Below, piece after piece: positions 9,763-18,425 of a stretch of 64,000 nucleotides of DNA. A program made the position numbers and the translations under genes. The number at the start of each line of letters is the position of its first letter. Position 1 is the first letter of the stretch. The notes beneath the pieces are model-generated. The model was not told the DNA's origin and did not search any database. It saw nothing but the letters and a program-made list of their open reading frames with translations. Source of the DNA: C-114 sp963745405. Lineage in GTDB: Bacteria; Chloroflexota; Limnocylindria; Limnocylindrales; CSP1-4. The stretch covers positions 1,612,001-1,676,000 of the forward strand of contig CAVUWY010000002.1 in NCBI GenBank assembly GCA_963745405.1, in the 5' to 3' direction.

Positions 9763-10730
9763 CTACTCGTCGGCGAGGCGAAGGCGGACGGCCGAGACGG
9801 GGCCGCGGATGCCGGTCTGGGCGAGGACGACGGCACCGAGGATGAGGACGGCCCCGAGGAGCTGGACGGGCTCGAGGGACTCGCCGAGGAGGATCGAGGC
9901 GAGGACGATCGTGTAGGCGGGCTCGATCGTGCTGATGAGGGCGGCCTGGGCCGCCCCGACGCGTTTCGCGCCGGCGTAGAAGGTCTGGATCGCCACGAAC
10001 GTCGAGATCACGGCCACGCCGACGATCCCCGGCCAGGCCGCCGCAGGGATCTCGGCCGGGGCGATCGGATGGCTCGATGCGAGGCCGATGAGCCAGAAGA
10101 TCGAAGCGGTCGCCGTCATCATCAGCGCGCCGGCGACGGCGGTCGCCGCCCCCGAGTCGTCTTCGTCGGCCACCCGATCGCGGCGCTCGCCGGCCAGTCT
10201 CGCCGAGAGCACGATCCAGCCGGCGTAGATGATCGGCGAGGCGAGGACGAGGAGGATCCCGCTGGCGGGTGGGGCTGCCGACGGATCGATGCCGCCGATC
10301 GCCAGGACGACGCCGAGCGTGGCGATGGCCAGCGCCAGCCACGGCCGACGGCCTTCCAGCGGCTGGCCGATCCGGAGGGTCAGGACGGCGACGATGACCG
10401 GGTAGATGTAGACGATGAGCGCGGCGAGCGAGGCCGGGACCGTCTGCGAGCGCGGCGTAGTACGTCCCCGAGTTGAGGGTGTACAGGGCCCCCAGTCCAA
10501 GCGCCCCGAATACCTGCGGCCGGGTCATCCGGCGCAGCCCGGCCCGCCGGTCCGGCCGAGGCGAACACCCAGCACCAGGCGAGGCCCGCTCCGATGGCGA
10601 AGCGCCACGCCAGGAGGGTCAGCCAGTCGATGCCGGCCGCGTAGGCCGGCTTGGCGAACAGGGCGCCGGACCCGAAGGCGCAGGCGGAGACGAGCACGAG
10701 GAGCACGCCCACGGCGCGCCGGCGATCCAT
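9763..10730 (-). CDS. EamA/DMT-family transporter, frameshifted
   Basis: A ten-TM drug/metabolite transporter. It begins MDRRRAVGVLLVLVSACAFG with the usual AKPAYAAG segment, shifts near 10545 into a frame with VFGALGLGALYTLNSGTYY, and shifts again near 10450 into a frame carrying the second EamA repeat (FVAIQTFYAGAKRVGAAQAA, TIVLASILLGESL). The two EamA halves are both present, joined length about 322 residues. The ATG at 10730 lies 7 nt after a TAGGCT box on the minus strand, so the mRNA is probably leaderless. Substrate unknown. Confidence 0.83.
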
Positions 10731-10737
10731 CGGCGGG

Positions 10738-10743
10738 AGCCTA
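10738..10743 (-). promoter_or_regulatory. -10 box (TAGGCT) of a probable leaderless promoter, EamA gene
   Basis: TAGGCT on the minus strand with exactly 7 nt to the ATG at 10730 and no ribosome site between them. The same spacing is seen on the plus strand before the CBS gene at 10877. Confidence 0.4.
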
Positions 10744-10863
10744 GCAGGGGCAGGGCGCCCGCCTCATCGCACACTCGGCCGGTAGCGGGCGTGGGGCGCG
10801 AGGCGTGGGTCCGCCTGGGCGACGCAGCGGCCCCCGTTGCTGGCCCGTTTCCCGCCACGGTCC

Positions 10864-10869
10864 TACACT
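10864..10869 (+). promoter_or_regulatory. -10 box (TACACT) of a probable leaderless promoter for the kor operon
   Basis: TACACT with 7 nt to the GTG at 10877. There is no Shine-Dalgarno sequence, so transcription would start at or beside the start codon. Confidence 0.4.
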
Positions 10870-10876
10870 GCGCAAC

Positions 10877-11380
10877 GTGACCGAAGCCACGCGACCACGC
10901 GCCGTCGCGGAGCGCGTTCCGACCCTCCTCGACGAACCCATCAAGGTCCTCCAGCGGCGCGATCCCGTACGGGTCGCCCCGGGGACGAGTCTCGCCGCCT
11001 GCCTCCTCGCCATCCAGCGGACCGGCACCGGCGACAGCGTCGTCGTGGCCGATGCCGAGGGGCGTCTGCGAGGAGTGCTGACGGAGCGCGACATCGTCGC
11101 CCGGCTCGTCGGGACCGACGAGGACCTCGCCCGGCCAGTGGAAGCGCTCATGAACGCCGAGCCCCACGTCCTCCACTTCGACGACCCGATCCGGGACGCG
11201 ATCGACCTTATGCAGACCGGCCGCTTCCGGAACGTCCCGATCGTCGACGGCGACGGCGTCCTGCAGGGCATCGTCCGTCCCCAGGACGTCCTGCGCTACC
11301 TCGCCGAGGCGTTCCCCGAGGAGATCCTCAACCTGCCGCCGCGGCCGCACCAGAAGATGAAGGAGTCGGAGGGCGCGTGA
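10877..11380 (+). CDS. Two-CBS-domain protein
   Basis: A 167-residue protein made of two CBS motifs (VLQRRDPVRVAPGTSL with GVLTERDIVARLVG; VEALMNAEPHVLHF with GIVRPQDVLRYLAE), which usually bind adenine nucleotides. The GTG at 10877 is chosen because a TACACT box sits 7 nt upstream; an in-frame start further up would run through that promoter. It overlaps korA by 4 nt. A second CBS protein follows korB, so energy-state sensing is probably tied to the ferredoxin oxidoreductase. Confidence 0.85.
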   Translation: MTEATRPRAVAERVPTLLDEPIKVLQRRDPVRVAPGTSLAACLLAIQRTGTGDSVVVADAEGRLRGVLTERDIVARLVGTDEDLARPVEALMNAEPHVLHFDDPIRDAIDLMQTGRFRNVPIVDGDGVLQGIVRPQDVLRYLAEAFPEEILNLPPRPHQKMKESEGA

Positions 11381-13240
11381 CCACCGCGGTACGACACCTC
11401 CCGACGCAGGAGCTCGAGCGGGTCACGATCCGCTTCGCCGGCGACTCCGGCGACGGGATGCAGCTGACCGGCAGCCAGTTCACGAGGACGGCAGCGGTCT
11501 TCGGCAATGACATCAGCACGCTGCCCGACTTCCCGGCCGAGATCCGTGCGCCGGCGGGCTCGCTGCCCGGCGTGTCCGGCTTCCAGCTGAGCTTCAGCAG
11601 CACCGACATCCACACCCCCGGCGACCAGCCCGACGTGCTCGTGGCGATGAATCCGGCCGCCCTCAAGTCCAACATCGGCGACCTGCCGGCCGGCGGCGCC
11701 CTCATCGTCAACGAGGACGCCTTCACGCCGACCAACCTCAACAAGGTCGGCTACGCGGCCAACCCGCTGCACGACGGCTCGCTCAACGCAGTACACGGTC
11801 TTCCCGATCCCCATCTCGACCCTCAACGTCCGGGCCCTCGAAGGGCTCGAGATGACGAACAAGCAGATGGACCTGACCAAGAACTTCTTCGCCCTCGGGC
11901 TCATGTTCTGGCTGTACGAGCGGAGCATGGACCCGACCCTCCGCTGGATCGAGGACAAGTTCAAGAGCCGGCCGGTCATCGCCGAGGCCAACGCCCGGGC
12001 CCTCAAGGCCGGCTACGCCTTCGGCGAGACGACCGAGATGTTCCATACCCACTACCGGGTCGCGCCGGCCCACCTGCCGCCGGGCCGCTACCGGAACATC
12101 ACCGGCAACGAGGCGACCGCCCTCGGCTTCGTCGCCGCCAGCCGCAAGTCGGGTCGGCTCGATCTTCTACGGCTCGTACCCGATCACGCCGGCCTCGGAC
12201 ATCCTCCATCAGCTGTCGGGCTACAAGAACTTCGGCGTCCGGACGTTCCAGGCCGAGGACGAGATCGCCGCCATCGGCTCGGCGATCGGGGCGAGCTACG
12301 GCGGCGGGCTCGGGATGACCGGCACCTCCGGCCCCGGCATCGCCCTCAAGTCCGAGGCGATCGGGCTCGCCGTCATGGTCGAGCTGCCGCTCGTCGTCAT
12401 CGACGTCCAGCGGGCGGGTCCCTCGACGGGCATGCCGACGAAGAACGAGCAGGCCGACCTCCTGCAGGTCCTGTTCGGTCGCAACAGCGACTCGCCGGTC
12501 GCGGTCGTCGCACCGTCGACGCCGTCGGATTGTTTCGACATGGCCTTCGAGGCTGCCCGCATCGCCCTCAAGTACATGACCCCGGTCGTCTATCTCTCCG
12601 ATGCCTTCCTCGCGACGGGCGCCGAGCCGTGGCTCATCCCGTCGGCCGCCGACCTGCCGGACATCTCCGTCCCGAACCGGACCGAGAAGGACGGCTTCCA
12701 TCCGTACGACCGCGATCCGGTGACCCTCGCCCGGCCGTGGGCCGTGCCCGGCACGCCCGGCCTCGAGCACCGCATCGGCGGCCTCGAGAAGGCCGACATC
12801 ACCGGCAACGTCAGCTACGACCCCGACAACCACCACCGGATGCAGCTGCTCCGCGCAGGCCAAGATCGCCGGCATCGCCGCCGACATCCCGGAGCTGACC
12901 GTGTACGGTCCCGAGCGCGGCGACCTGCTCATCCTCGGCTGGGGCTCGACCCACGGCTCGATCCGGAGCGCCGTCGAGCGACTGCTCGCCGATGGGCAGA
13001 GCGTCGCCCACGCCCATCTCCGCCATCTCAACCCGTTCCCCCGCAACCTCGGCGACGGTCCTCGGCAACTACCGCCACGTGCTCATCCCGGAGATCAACC
13101 TCGGCCAGCTGGCTCTCCTCGTCCGGGGTCGCTACCTGGTGGACGCCATCTCCTACGACCGGGTCCGCGGCAAGCCCTTCCGGATCGCCGAGATCGTGGC
13201 GGCCGCCGAGGCCGCCCTGAAGGGCGAGGCGATCCCGTGA
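11377..13240 (+). CDS. korA: 2-oxoacid:ferredoxin oxidoreductase, fused gamma-alpha subunit, frameshifted
   Basis: Oxidises a 2-oxoacid (2-oxoglutarate most likely) to the acyl-CoA, passing electrons to ferredoxin. The gamma domain opens with IRFAGDSGDGMQLTGSQFT; the alpha domain begins in GSYPITPASDILHQLS and continues through AIGASYGGGLGMTGTSGPG, VIDVQRAGPSTGMPTKNEQADLL split across codons 340-365, and ends GQLALLVRGRYLVDAISY. Frame changes lie near 11790, 12160, 12850 and 13055. The GTG at 11377 overlaps the CBS stop and the last codons overlap korB. Joined length is about 620 residues, normal for fused KorA. No ferredoxin gene is adjacent. Confidence 0.9.
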
Positions 13241-14346
13241 CCGGGCGGAACGGCGGCGGCGACGTGGGGCCGGCCGGCAACGGGGCGGCGAACGGCACGG
13301 ATGCCGGTCCCGCCCTGAGCGCAGAGAACGCGGCCGTCCTCCTGCAGCTCACCCGCAAGGACTTCGTGTCGGACCAGGAGGTCCGCTGGTGCCCTGGCTG
13401 CGGCGACTACTCGATCCTCGCCCAGACCCAGAAGGTGATGCCGGACTTCGGGTTCCCCAAGGAGAACATCGTCTTCATCAGCGGCATCGGCTGCTCGGGC
13501 CGGCTGCCGTACTACATGAACACCTACGGGTTCCACACGATCCACGGTCGGGCGCCGACGCTGGCCACCGGGCTCAAGGCCTCCCGGCCGGATCTCATGG
13601 TCTGGGTCATCACCGGCGACGGCGACGCCCTGAGCATCGGCGGCAACCACGTCCTCCACTCGATGCGCCGCAACGTCGACATCAAGATGGTGATGTTCAA
13701 CAACCGCATCTACGGGTTGACCAAGGGCCAGGCCTCACCGACCTCGGAGCTCGGCAAGCGGACGAAGTCGACCCCCGACGGGACGATCGACACGCCGATC
13801 GTGCCGCTGTCGGTGGCGCTGGCGGCCGAGGCGACCTTCGTCGCCCGCTCGGTCGACACCCACACCGAGCACCTCCAGGGGACGCTCGAACGGGCCGGCT
13901 ACCACCACGGATCGGCCTTCATCGAGGTCCTCCAGAACTGCAACATCTTCAACGACGGCGCCTGGCGCTCGTTCACCGACCGCGAGGTCCGCGACGACAA
14001 GATGCTCGTCCTCGAGGACGGCAAGCCGATGATCTTCGGCAAGGACCGCGACCAGGGGATCCGGCTCCGCGGCCTCCACCCGGAGGTCGTCCGTCTCGGC
14101 GTCGACGGCGTCACCGAGGCCGACATCCTCGTCCACGACGAGCATGCCGAAGATCCCTACCTCGCGTTCATGCTGAGCCGGATGTTCTATCCCGATTTCC
14201 CGGTCCCGGTGGGCGTCATCCGCGACGTCACCCGCCCGACGCACGACGAACTGCTGACCGCCCAGCTGGCGGCCGCCGTCGCGCAGCGCGGAGAAGGGGA
14301 CCTGGAGAAGCTCCTGAACGGCGGTGAGACCTGGACGGTCGAGTAG
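13237..14346 (+). CDS. korB: 2-oxoacid:ferredoxin oxidoreductase beta subunit
   Basis: The thiamine-diphosphate and Fe-S subunit of the KorAB complex. An intact 369-residue protein: cluster cysteines in VRWCPGCGDY and GIGCSGRLPYY, the TPP/Mg motif ITGDGDALSIGGNH followed by FNNRIYGLTKGQ, and AFIEVLQNCNIFND with the last cluster cysteine. A Gly/Ala-rich extension of about 40 residues precedes the conserved core. The GTG start at 13237 overlaps korA. The aerobic KorAB type is inferred from the company it keeps. Confidence 0.93.
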   Translation: MTGRNGGGDVGPAGNGAANGTDAGPALSAENAAVLLQLTRKDFVSDQEVRWCPGCGDYSILAQTQKVMPDFGFPKENIVFISGIGCSGRLPYYMNTYGFHTIHGRAPTLATGLKASRPDLMVWVITGDGDALSIGGNHVLHSMRRNVDIKMVMFNNRIYGLTKGQASPTSELGKRTKSTPDGTIDTPIVPLSVALAAEATFVARSVDTHTEHLQGTLERAGYHHGSAFIEVLQNCNIFNDGAWRSFTDREVRDDKMLVLEDGKPMIFGKDRDQGIRLRGLHPEVVRLGVDGVTEADILVHDEHAEDPYLAFMLSRMFYPDFPVPVGVIRDVTRPTHDELLTAQLAAAVAQRGEGDLEKLLNGGETWTVE

Positions 14347-14364
14347 CTCGATAGAGGAGGCGCA

Positions 14365-14865
14365 GTGATCTGCCCAGCCTGCGGCTTCGACAACATCGAG
14401 GGGAACGACGAGTGCGCCCGCTGCGGCACTCCCCTGACCGCCGAGGATCGGCCGGCGCCCCACACCCGGTTCGAGGCGCGCCTCGTCGGCGGCCGGCTGG
14501 CCGAGCTCGCCTCGCACGAGCCGCGCACGGTTCCTCCGGACGCACCGGTGGCCGACGTTGTCACGGGGATGCGCCGCGACGGTGTCGACGGCGTGCTCGT
14601 GGTCGATGAGGGCCGCCTGGTCGGGATCTTCACCGAGCGCGACGCGCTGCTCAAGCTGGCCGGCCGCGGCCTCGCCGGGATCACCGTCAGCGACGTGATG
14701 ACCGCCGATCCGGTCGTCCTCCGGGAGGACGACACGGTCGCCGTCGCCCTCAACAAGATGGCGGTCGGCGGCTTCCGCCACATCCCGCTCGTCGACGGCG
14801 GTCGGCCGACCGGCATCGTGACCGCCCGCGACCTGTTCCACCGGATCGCCGAGATCGTCGGGTGA
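14365..14865 (+). CDS. Zinc-ribbon plus two-CBS-domain protein
   Basis: A 166-residue protein with a four-cysteine zinc ribbon at the N-terminus (CPACGFDN, CARCGTPL) and two CBS motifs (GVLVVDEGRLVGIFTERDAL; MTADPVVL to GIVTARDLFHRI). The GTG at 14365 has GAGGAGG nearby. It sits 18 bp after korB and overlaps the next gene by 4 nt, so it belongs to the kor operon. Probably an adenylate-sensing regulator; its partner is unknown. Confidence 0.85.
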   Translation: MICPACGFDNIEGNDECARCGTPLTAEDRPAPHTRFEARLVGGRLAELASHEPRTVPPDAPVADVVTGMRRDGVDGVLVVDEGRLVGIFTERDALLKLAGRGLAGITVSDVMTADPVVLREDDTVAVALNKMAVGGFRHIPLVDGGRPTGIVTARDLFHRIAEIVG

Positions 14866-15272
14866 CGACCGCCTCGGGCGGCCCGGCCACGAGGGTGGCC
14901 ATCGTCGCCGACGATCTCATCTGGTCGACCCGCCTGGCGACCCTCGTGACCGGAAGCGGCGCAGAGCCGGTCCCCGTCCGGTCCGTCGCCGCCCTCGAAG
15001 CGGCGCTCGCCGACGGCGTTGGCCGGGCCATCGTCGACCTCGCCGCCCGGGCCTACGACCCACTCACGGCGATCGCTCTCGCCACGGCGGCCGGCTCGGC
15101 GGTGCTCGCCATCGGCCCGCACGACGACCATCCCGCCCGTAAGGCTGCGCTCGCCGCCGGCGCGACCCGGGTCCTCGCCTACCGGAAGCTCGCCGATGAC
15201 GGGCCGGCAACGGTGGCCGCCTGGCTCGGGGGAGCCGTCCCCGGGTCGCCGGTCGGCGCGGCCCGGTCATGA
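14862..15272 (+). CDS. Receiver-like small protein, function unknown
   Basis: A 136-residue protein starting with GTG inside the stop of the previous gene. Its alternating beta-alpha pattern (VAIVADDLIWSTRLATLV, GRAIVDLAARAYDPL, VLAIGPHDDHPARKAALAAG, RVLAY) resembles a degenerate response-regulator receiver: an acidic pair after strand 1, an Asp after strand 3 (IVDLA), and a Tyr-Arg-Lys near the end in place of the usual Lys-Pro. No output domain. Overlaps the M24 peptidase by 4 nt. It may be a scaffold or sensor; not recognised further. Confidence 0.65.
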   Translation: MTTASGGPATRVAIVADDLIWSTRLATLVTGSGAEPVPVRSVAALEAALADGVGRAIVDLAARAYDPLTAIALATAAGSAVLAIGPHDDHPARKAALAAGATRVLAYRKLADDGPATVAAWLGGAVPGSPVGAARS

Positions 15273-16447
15273 CCGGGGTCGTCACCCGGCCGACCATCCC
15301 GCCGGACCGCTACGGCGATCGCCTGCGGCGGGCTGCTCGCTCGGTCGAGCAACGGGAGCTGGCGGCCCTCCTCGTCGGGGTGGGTCCCGATCTCCGACAC
15401 CTCACGGGCTACGAGGCGATGCCGCTCGAGCGCCTGACGATGCTCGTCCTGCCGGCTCGCGGCCGGCCGACCCTCATCGTACCGCGGCTCGAGGGGACGC
15501 CCGCCCGGTCCTGTCCGGCCGCGGCGGCCGGCTTCGTCGACGTCCGGACGTGGGAGGAGACCGAGTCTCCTCACCGGCTGGTCGCCCGGCTCGTCCGAGA
15601 CTCGACGGCCCCGGGATCGCCCGCCGAGCTGCTGGCGGTCGCCGTCAGCGACACGCTGTGGGCGAGCCACGTCCTCCGCCTCCAGGAGCTGCTGCCCGGC
15701 TCGTTCGAGCTCGGCTCGACGGTCACCCGCGAGCTGCGCATCGTCAAGGACACGGAGGAGATCGGGCTCCTCCGGCTGGCCGCTCATGCCGCCGACCGGG
15801 TCGTCGACCAGATCGCCGCCGGGCGACTCATCGGGCGGACCGAGGCGGATGTGAGCCGCGAGGTCCGCGAGCGCCTCGTCGCCGAGGGGCACGACGAGGC
15901 CGCGTTCGCGATCGTCGCGTCGGGCCCGAACTCCTCGTCGCCCCATCACGACGCCTCCGACCGGGTGATCGGTCCCGGCGAGCCGGTCGTCCTCGACATC
16001 GGCGGGACCGTCGACGGCTACGGCAGTGACATCACCCGCATGATCTGGGTCACCGGCCCGTCCGGGCAGGGACCGACCGACGAGTACGCGGCCGCCTTCG
16101 ATGTCCTCTTCCGCGCCCAGGCCGCCGCGACCGCGGCGGTCCGACCGGGCGTGAGCGGGGAAGGAGTCGATGCCGCCGCCCGCGACGTGATCGCCGCCGC
16201 CGGTCTCGGTCCTCGGTTCATCCACCGGACGGGACACGGCATCGGCCTCGAGGCCCACGAGGATCCGTATATCGTGGCCGGCAACGGCCAGCCGCTCCGA
16301 CCCGGGATGGCGTTCAGCATCGAGCCCGGGATCTACCTCGACGGCGCCTGGGGGATGCGCCTCGAGGACATCGTCGTCTGCGGCCCGGACGGCGCCGACG
16401 TCCTCAATACGGCTGATCGGGTGCTTCGGATCGTCGCCGGCACCTGA
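15269..16447 (+). CDS. M24 family aminopeptidase (Xaa-Pro aminopeptidase-like)
   Basis: Removes N-terminal residues before proline or hydrolyses Xaa-Pro dipeptides with two metal ions. A 392-residue intact protein: creatinase-type N-domain (about 1-140) and a pita-bread domain with the five ligands Asp (VVLDIGGTVDGY), Asp (GSDITRMIW), His (HRTGHGIGLEAHE), Glu (SIEPGIYL) and Glu (GMRLEDIVV). It starts at the ATG overlapping the previous stop and closes the kor operon. Confidence 0.92.
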   Translation: MTGVVTRPTIPPDRYGDRLRRAARSVEQRELAALLVGVGPDLRHLTGYEAMPLERLTMLVLPARGRPTLIVPRLEGTPARSCPAAAAGFVDVRTWEETESPHRLVARLVRDSTAPGSPAELLAVAVSDTLWASHVLRLQELLPGSFELGSTVTRELRIVKDTEEIGLLRLAAHAADRVVDQIAAGRLIGRTEADVSREVRERLVAEGHDEAAFAIVASGPNSSSPHHDASDRVIGPGEPVVLDIGGTVDGYGSDITRMIWVTGPSGQGPTDEYAAAFDVLFRAQAAATAAVRPGVSGEGVDAAARDVIAAAGLGPRFIHRTGHGIGLEAHEDPYIVAGNGQPLRPGMAFSIEPGIYLDGAWGMRLEDIVVCGPDGADVLNTADRVLRIVAGT

Positions 16448-16518
16448 GCCGGACCGGGGCATCCGGAAGTCGCCAGACCGGCGTCCGACCTGAGACCGGC
16501 GTATCATCGGCCGAGACG

Positions 16519-17358
16519 GTGCGGCCCCGCCCAGAGGGCGGCACCCAGCACACCGGATCGGATGCCGAGCACCAACCGCGACGCCCCAGCGTCGTGCCAC
16601 CCACGCCCGCGTCGACCGCGGTCGTCGCAGATCGGACGCCGTCGATGAGCCGCCGCAGCCATCGTCATGGTCCCGCGCACGCTCGACCACACCGCCCCGA
16701 GGGATCGCATCAGGCCGTGCCCGCCACGCGGGCCGCGCCGGTCGTCCCGGTCGTCGAGCCGGGTCAGCACGAGACGACGGGATCGACCCGGCCGGAGTCG
16801 GCCGGGTCGGCGAGTCAGGTCAGCGAGACCGTCGTGACCGAGACCGTCGTCGGCGAGACCGTCGTCAGCGAGCCCGTCGTGACCGAGACCGTCGTGACCG
16901 AGACCGTCGTCAGTGAAACGGTCGTCGCCGATCTCGGCGCGGAGATCGTCGCCGCACCCCCGCCCGCCGGTCCTCGGCCGACGGCCGTCGCATCGGTGGA
17001 TCCCGCCCAGGCGCCGGCGGCCATGACCGGTGGCGACGCCCAGCCGTCCAGCCAGGCCGAGGATGCGCCGATCCGGACCACGAACTGCACGACGGCCCAG
17101 CTCCGCCGCTTCATCAAGAGCCGGGCCTACATGCCGATGCACGAGCTGCGCCGGCGCTTCCTCATCAATGGCTCCGAGGACGACGTCACGAGGGTCGAGG
17201 TCGACGGCGGCGCGGTCTTCGTCGGCCTGCCCGAGCGCGAGGGCCGCATGCTCGGCGACCTCCTCCGCGGCGGCGAGGTCGGCTACGAGCTCTCCCACGA
17301 CCCGGTCAGCCCGATCGTCGTCGGGGTGTTCCCGATGCGGCCCATCCCGCGGGCCTGA
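16519..17358 (+). CDS. Repeat-containing protein with conserved C-terminal domain, function unknown
   Basis: Not recognised. The frame opens at GTG 16519; ATG 16645 (MSRRSHRHG) is an alternative start. A Pro/His/Arg-rich N-terminus is followed by seven tandem pentapeptides of the form [STG]E[TP]VV (16822-16926), a Pro/Ala linker, and a well-structured C-terminal domain of about 85 residues (CTTAQLRRFIKSRAYMPMHE, RRRFLING, VEVDGGAVFVGLPEREG, LLRGGEVGYELS). That last domain looks like a small DNA- or nucleotide-binding fold, but I cannot assign it. Codon use fits the genome. The strand choice rests on the globular C-terminus. Confidence 0.6.
   Translation: MRPRPEGGTQHTGSDAEHQPRRPSVVPPTPASTAVVADRTPSMSRRSHRHGPAHARPHRPEGSHQAVPATRAAPVVPVVEPGQHETTGSTRPESAGSASQVSETVVTETVVGETVVSEPVVTETVVTETVVSETVVADLGAEIVAAPPPAGPRPTAVASVDPAQAPAAMTGGDAQPSSQAEDAPIRTTNCTTAQLRRFIKSRAYMPMHELRRRFLINGSEDDVTRVEVDGGAVFVGLPEREGRMLGDLLRGGEVGYELSHDPVSPIVVGVFPMRPIPRA
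16822..16926 (+). repeat. Seven 15-bp tandem repeats encoding [STG]E[TP]VV
   Basis: Near-perfect 15-bp units based on GAGACCGTCGTGACC inside the repeat-containing gene. Variable positions are mainly the first codon (Ser, Thr, Gly) and one Thr-to-Pro change. Probably an extended linker whose length can change by slippage. Confidence 0.8.
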
Positions 17359-17521
17359 CCGAGGGTCGAGGCTCCGAGGTCTACGGCGCAAGGTCGCGAA
17401 ATCGTCGCCTCGATGACACCCCCCGCGTCACGAGGCTCACTGGACGCCCGGCCCGCCGTGGCCGAAGATGACCGGAGCCCGGACTGCCTGTGCCGGGATC
17501 TCACCCCGACAGGAGATCACG

Positions 17522-17719
17522 ATGGCTGGCGACGAAAAGCCGACGACCGCCGCCCAGGGCGACGTCATCGAGGACGACGACACCGAAGGTCACTCGATGC
17601 TCCAGAACATGGGCGTCTCGCGCCAGCTGGCGCAGGCGCGCGAGCGGGATATCCAGCAGCACCTCAAGCGCCACGATCTCGAGGCGGACGCGCGGTCCCA
17701 CAAGAAGGACGCGCACTAG
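17522..17719 (+). CDS. Small acidic protein with DDDTEGHS motif
   Basis: A 65-residue hydrophilic protein: acidic N-terminus with EDDDTEGHSM at residues about 17-26, then a charged helical tail rich in Arg, Gln, Lys and His (RQLAQARERDIQQHLKRH). The ATG at 17522 has AGGAG 6 nt upstream, and a strong terminator-like hairpin follows at 17747, so it is a monocistronic unit. The protein at 51394-51621 shares both the DDTEGHS motif and a following LA..RER segment, and the repeat protein at 20922-21413 carries EDDVEGH four times. No signal peptide or TM. Function unknown. Confidence 0.72.
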   Translation: MAGDEKPTTAAQGDVIEDDDTEGHSMLQNMGVSRQLAQARERDIQQHLKRHDLEADARSHKKDAH

Positions 17720-17746
17720 GACCGATCCCGCCGGCCGAAACGACGC

Positions 17747-17775
17747 AGAGCGATGTCCGGAACGGACATCGCTCT
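17747..17775 (+). terminator. Intrinsic terminator-like hairpin
   Basis: A perfect 13-bp inverted repeat (AGAGCGATGTCCG, loop GAA, its complement) 27 bp after the small DDDTEGHS gene. The T-tract is weak (CTTCGTGTGT). Confidence 0.7.
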
Positions 17776-18020
17776 CTTCGTGTGTGGCGGTCGCAGGGCG
17801 GTCGTGACGCAGGCTGCGTCGGCTGACCGACAAGCGGTGGGTTCCCGGGCCGACGCCCTCCCGGTTCAGCCGCCGACCGTCGAGCGGTTGGCCGGCGGAC
17901 CGTCGGCCGGTGGCACGGACGACCCGTCGATGGTCGGCAGGCTGATCGCCCTCCCCTCCCTCCCGGCGCATCCTCTCCCTGGCGCCCGACACTCGGAGCG
18001 GTGCCGAAGGAGAGACAGAC
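17776..18020. other. Intergenic gap, no gene seen
   Basis: About 245 bp between the hairpin at 17747-17775 and the next small gene. I see GC-rich direct and inverted short repeats (for example GCCGGCGGACCGTCGGCCGG) but no convincing reading frame or RNA gene. AAGGAGAG at about 18007 is the ribosome site of the next gene. Confidence 0.5.
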
Positions 18021-18248
18021 ATGTACGCACAGACGAACTACATGCTGACGAAGACGATCATGGCCGAACGGCAGGCCGAAGCCAATCGGGCCCGCCTCCT
18101 CAAGGGCGACCGGTTCGCCGAGGGCAAGTCCGTCGAGATCAGGGGCAGGGCCACCTCATCGCCGCGCCTCCTCGGGCATCTGATCGGCCTCAAGCACGCA
18201 CTCGGTGGTCGCTTCGGGGCTACCGCCTCGGCGGCTCCCGCGCGCTGA
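18021..18248 (+). CDS. Small basic protein, function unknown
   Basis: A 75-residue protein starting MYAQTNYMLTKTIMAERQ with an AAGGAGAG ribosome site 6-8 nt upstream. The first half is probably a helix (MAERQAEANRARLLKGDR); the second is basic and Gly/Ala-rich. No TM or cysteine. The good ribosome site and the isolated position support it; I do not recognise the family. Confidence 0.55.
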   Translation: MYAQTNYMLTKTIMAERQAEANRARLLKGDRFAEGKSVEIRGRATSSPRLLGHLIGLKHALGGRFGATASAAPAR

Positions 18249-18344
18249 CCCAACCTCCCCGTGGGCGCCACGGATCCACGCGGGGACAAGGCGCGACTCG
18301 AGCGCCCGGACATCGGCCTCGGCCGGTCGTCCGGGCGTTTCGTG

Positions 18345-18399
18345 TTGTTCGGCGCCCGTGCGCCGCGTACGATGCCCATTGGCCGGTCGTCGACCGGCC
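18345..18399 (+). promoter_or_regulatory. Candidate promoter and inverted repeat upstream of the Crp/Fnr gene
   Basis: TTGTTC (18345-18350), 17 bp, then TACGAT (18368-18373), followed by a perfect inverted repeat GGCCGGTC-GTC-GACCGGCC at 18381-18399. The repeat lies at about +1 to +20, between promoter and the ATG at 18426, a place where a repressor, possibly the Crp/Fnr protein itself, could block transcription. Confidence 0.45.
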
Positions 18400-18425
18400 G
18401 GCGAGCTGGCCAGGGTGAGGCGCGG

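Noticed and set aside
16504..17391. Minus-strand ORF with GHDGLADDGL repeats
   Set aside because: It is the antisense of the ETVV repeats; the plus strand has the more protein-like C-terminal domain and normal codon bias.
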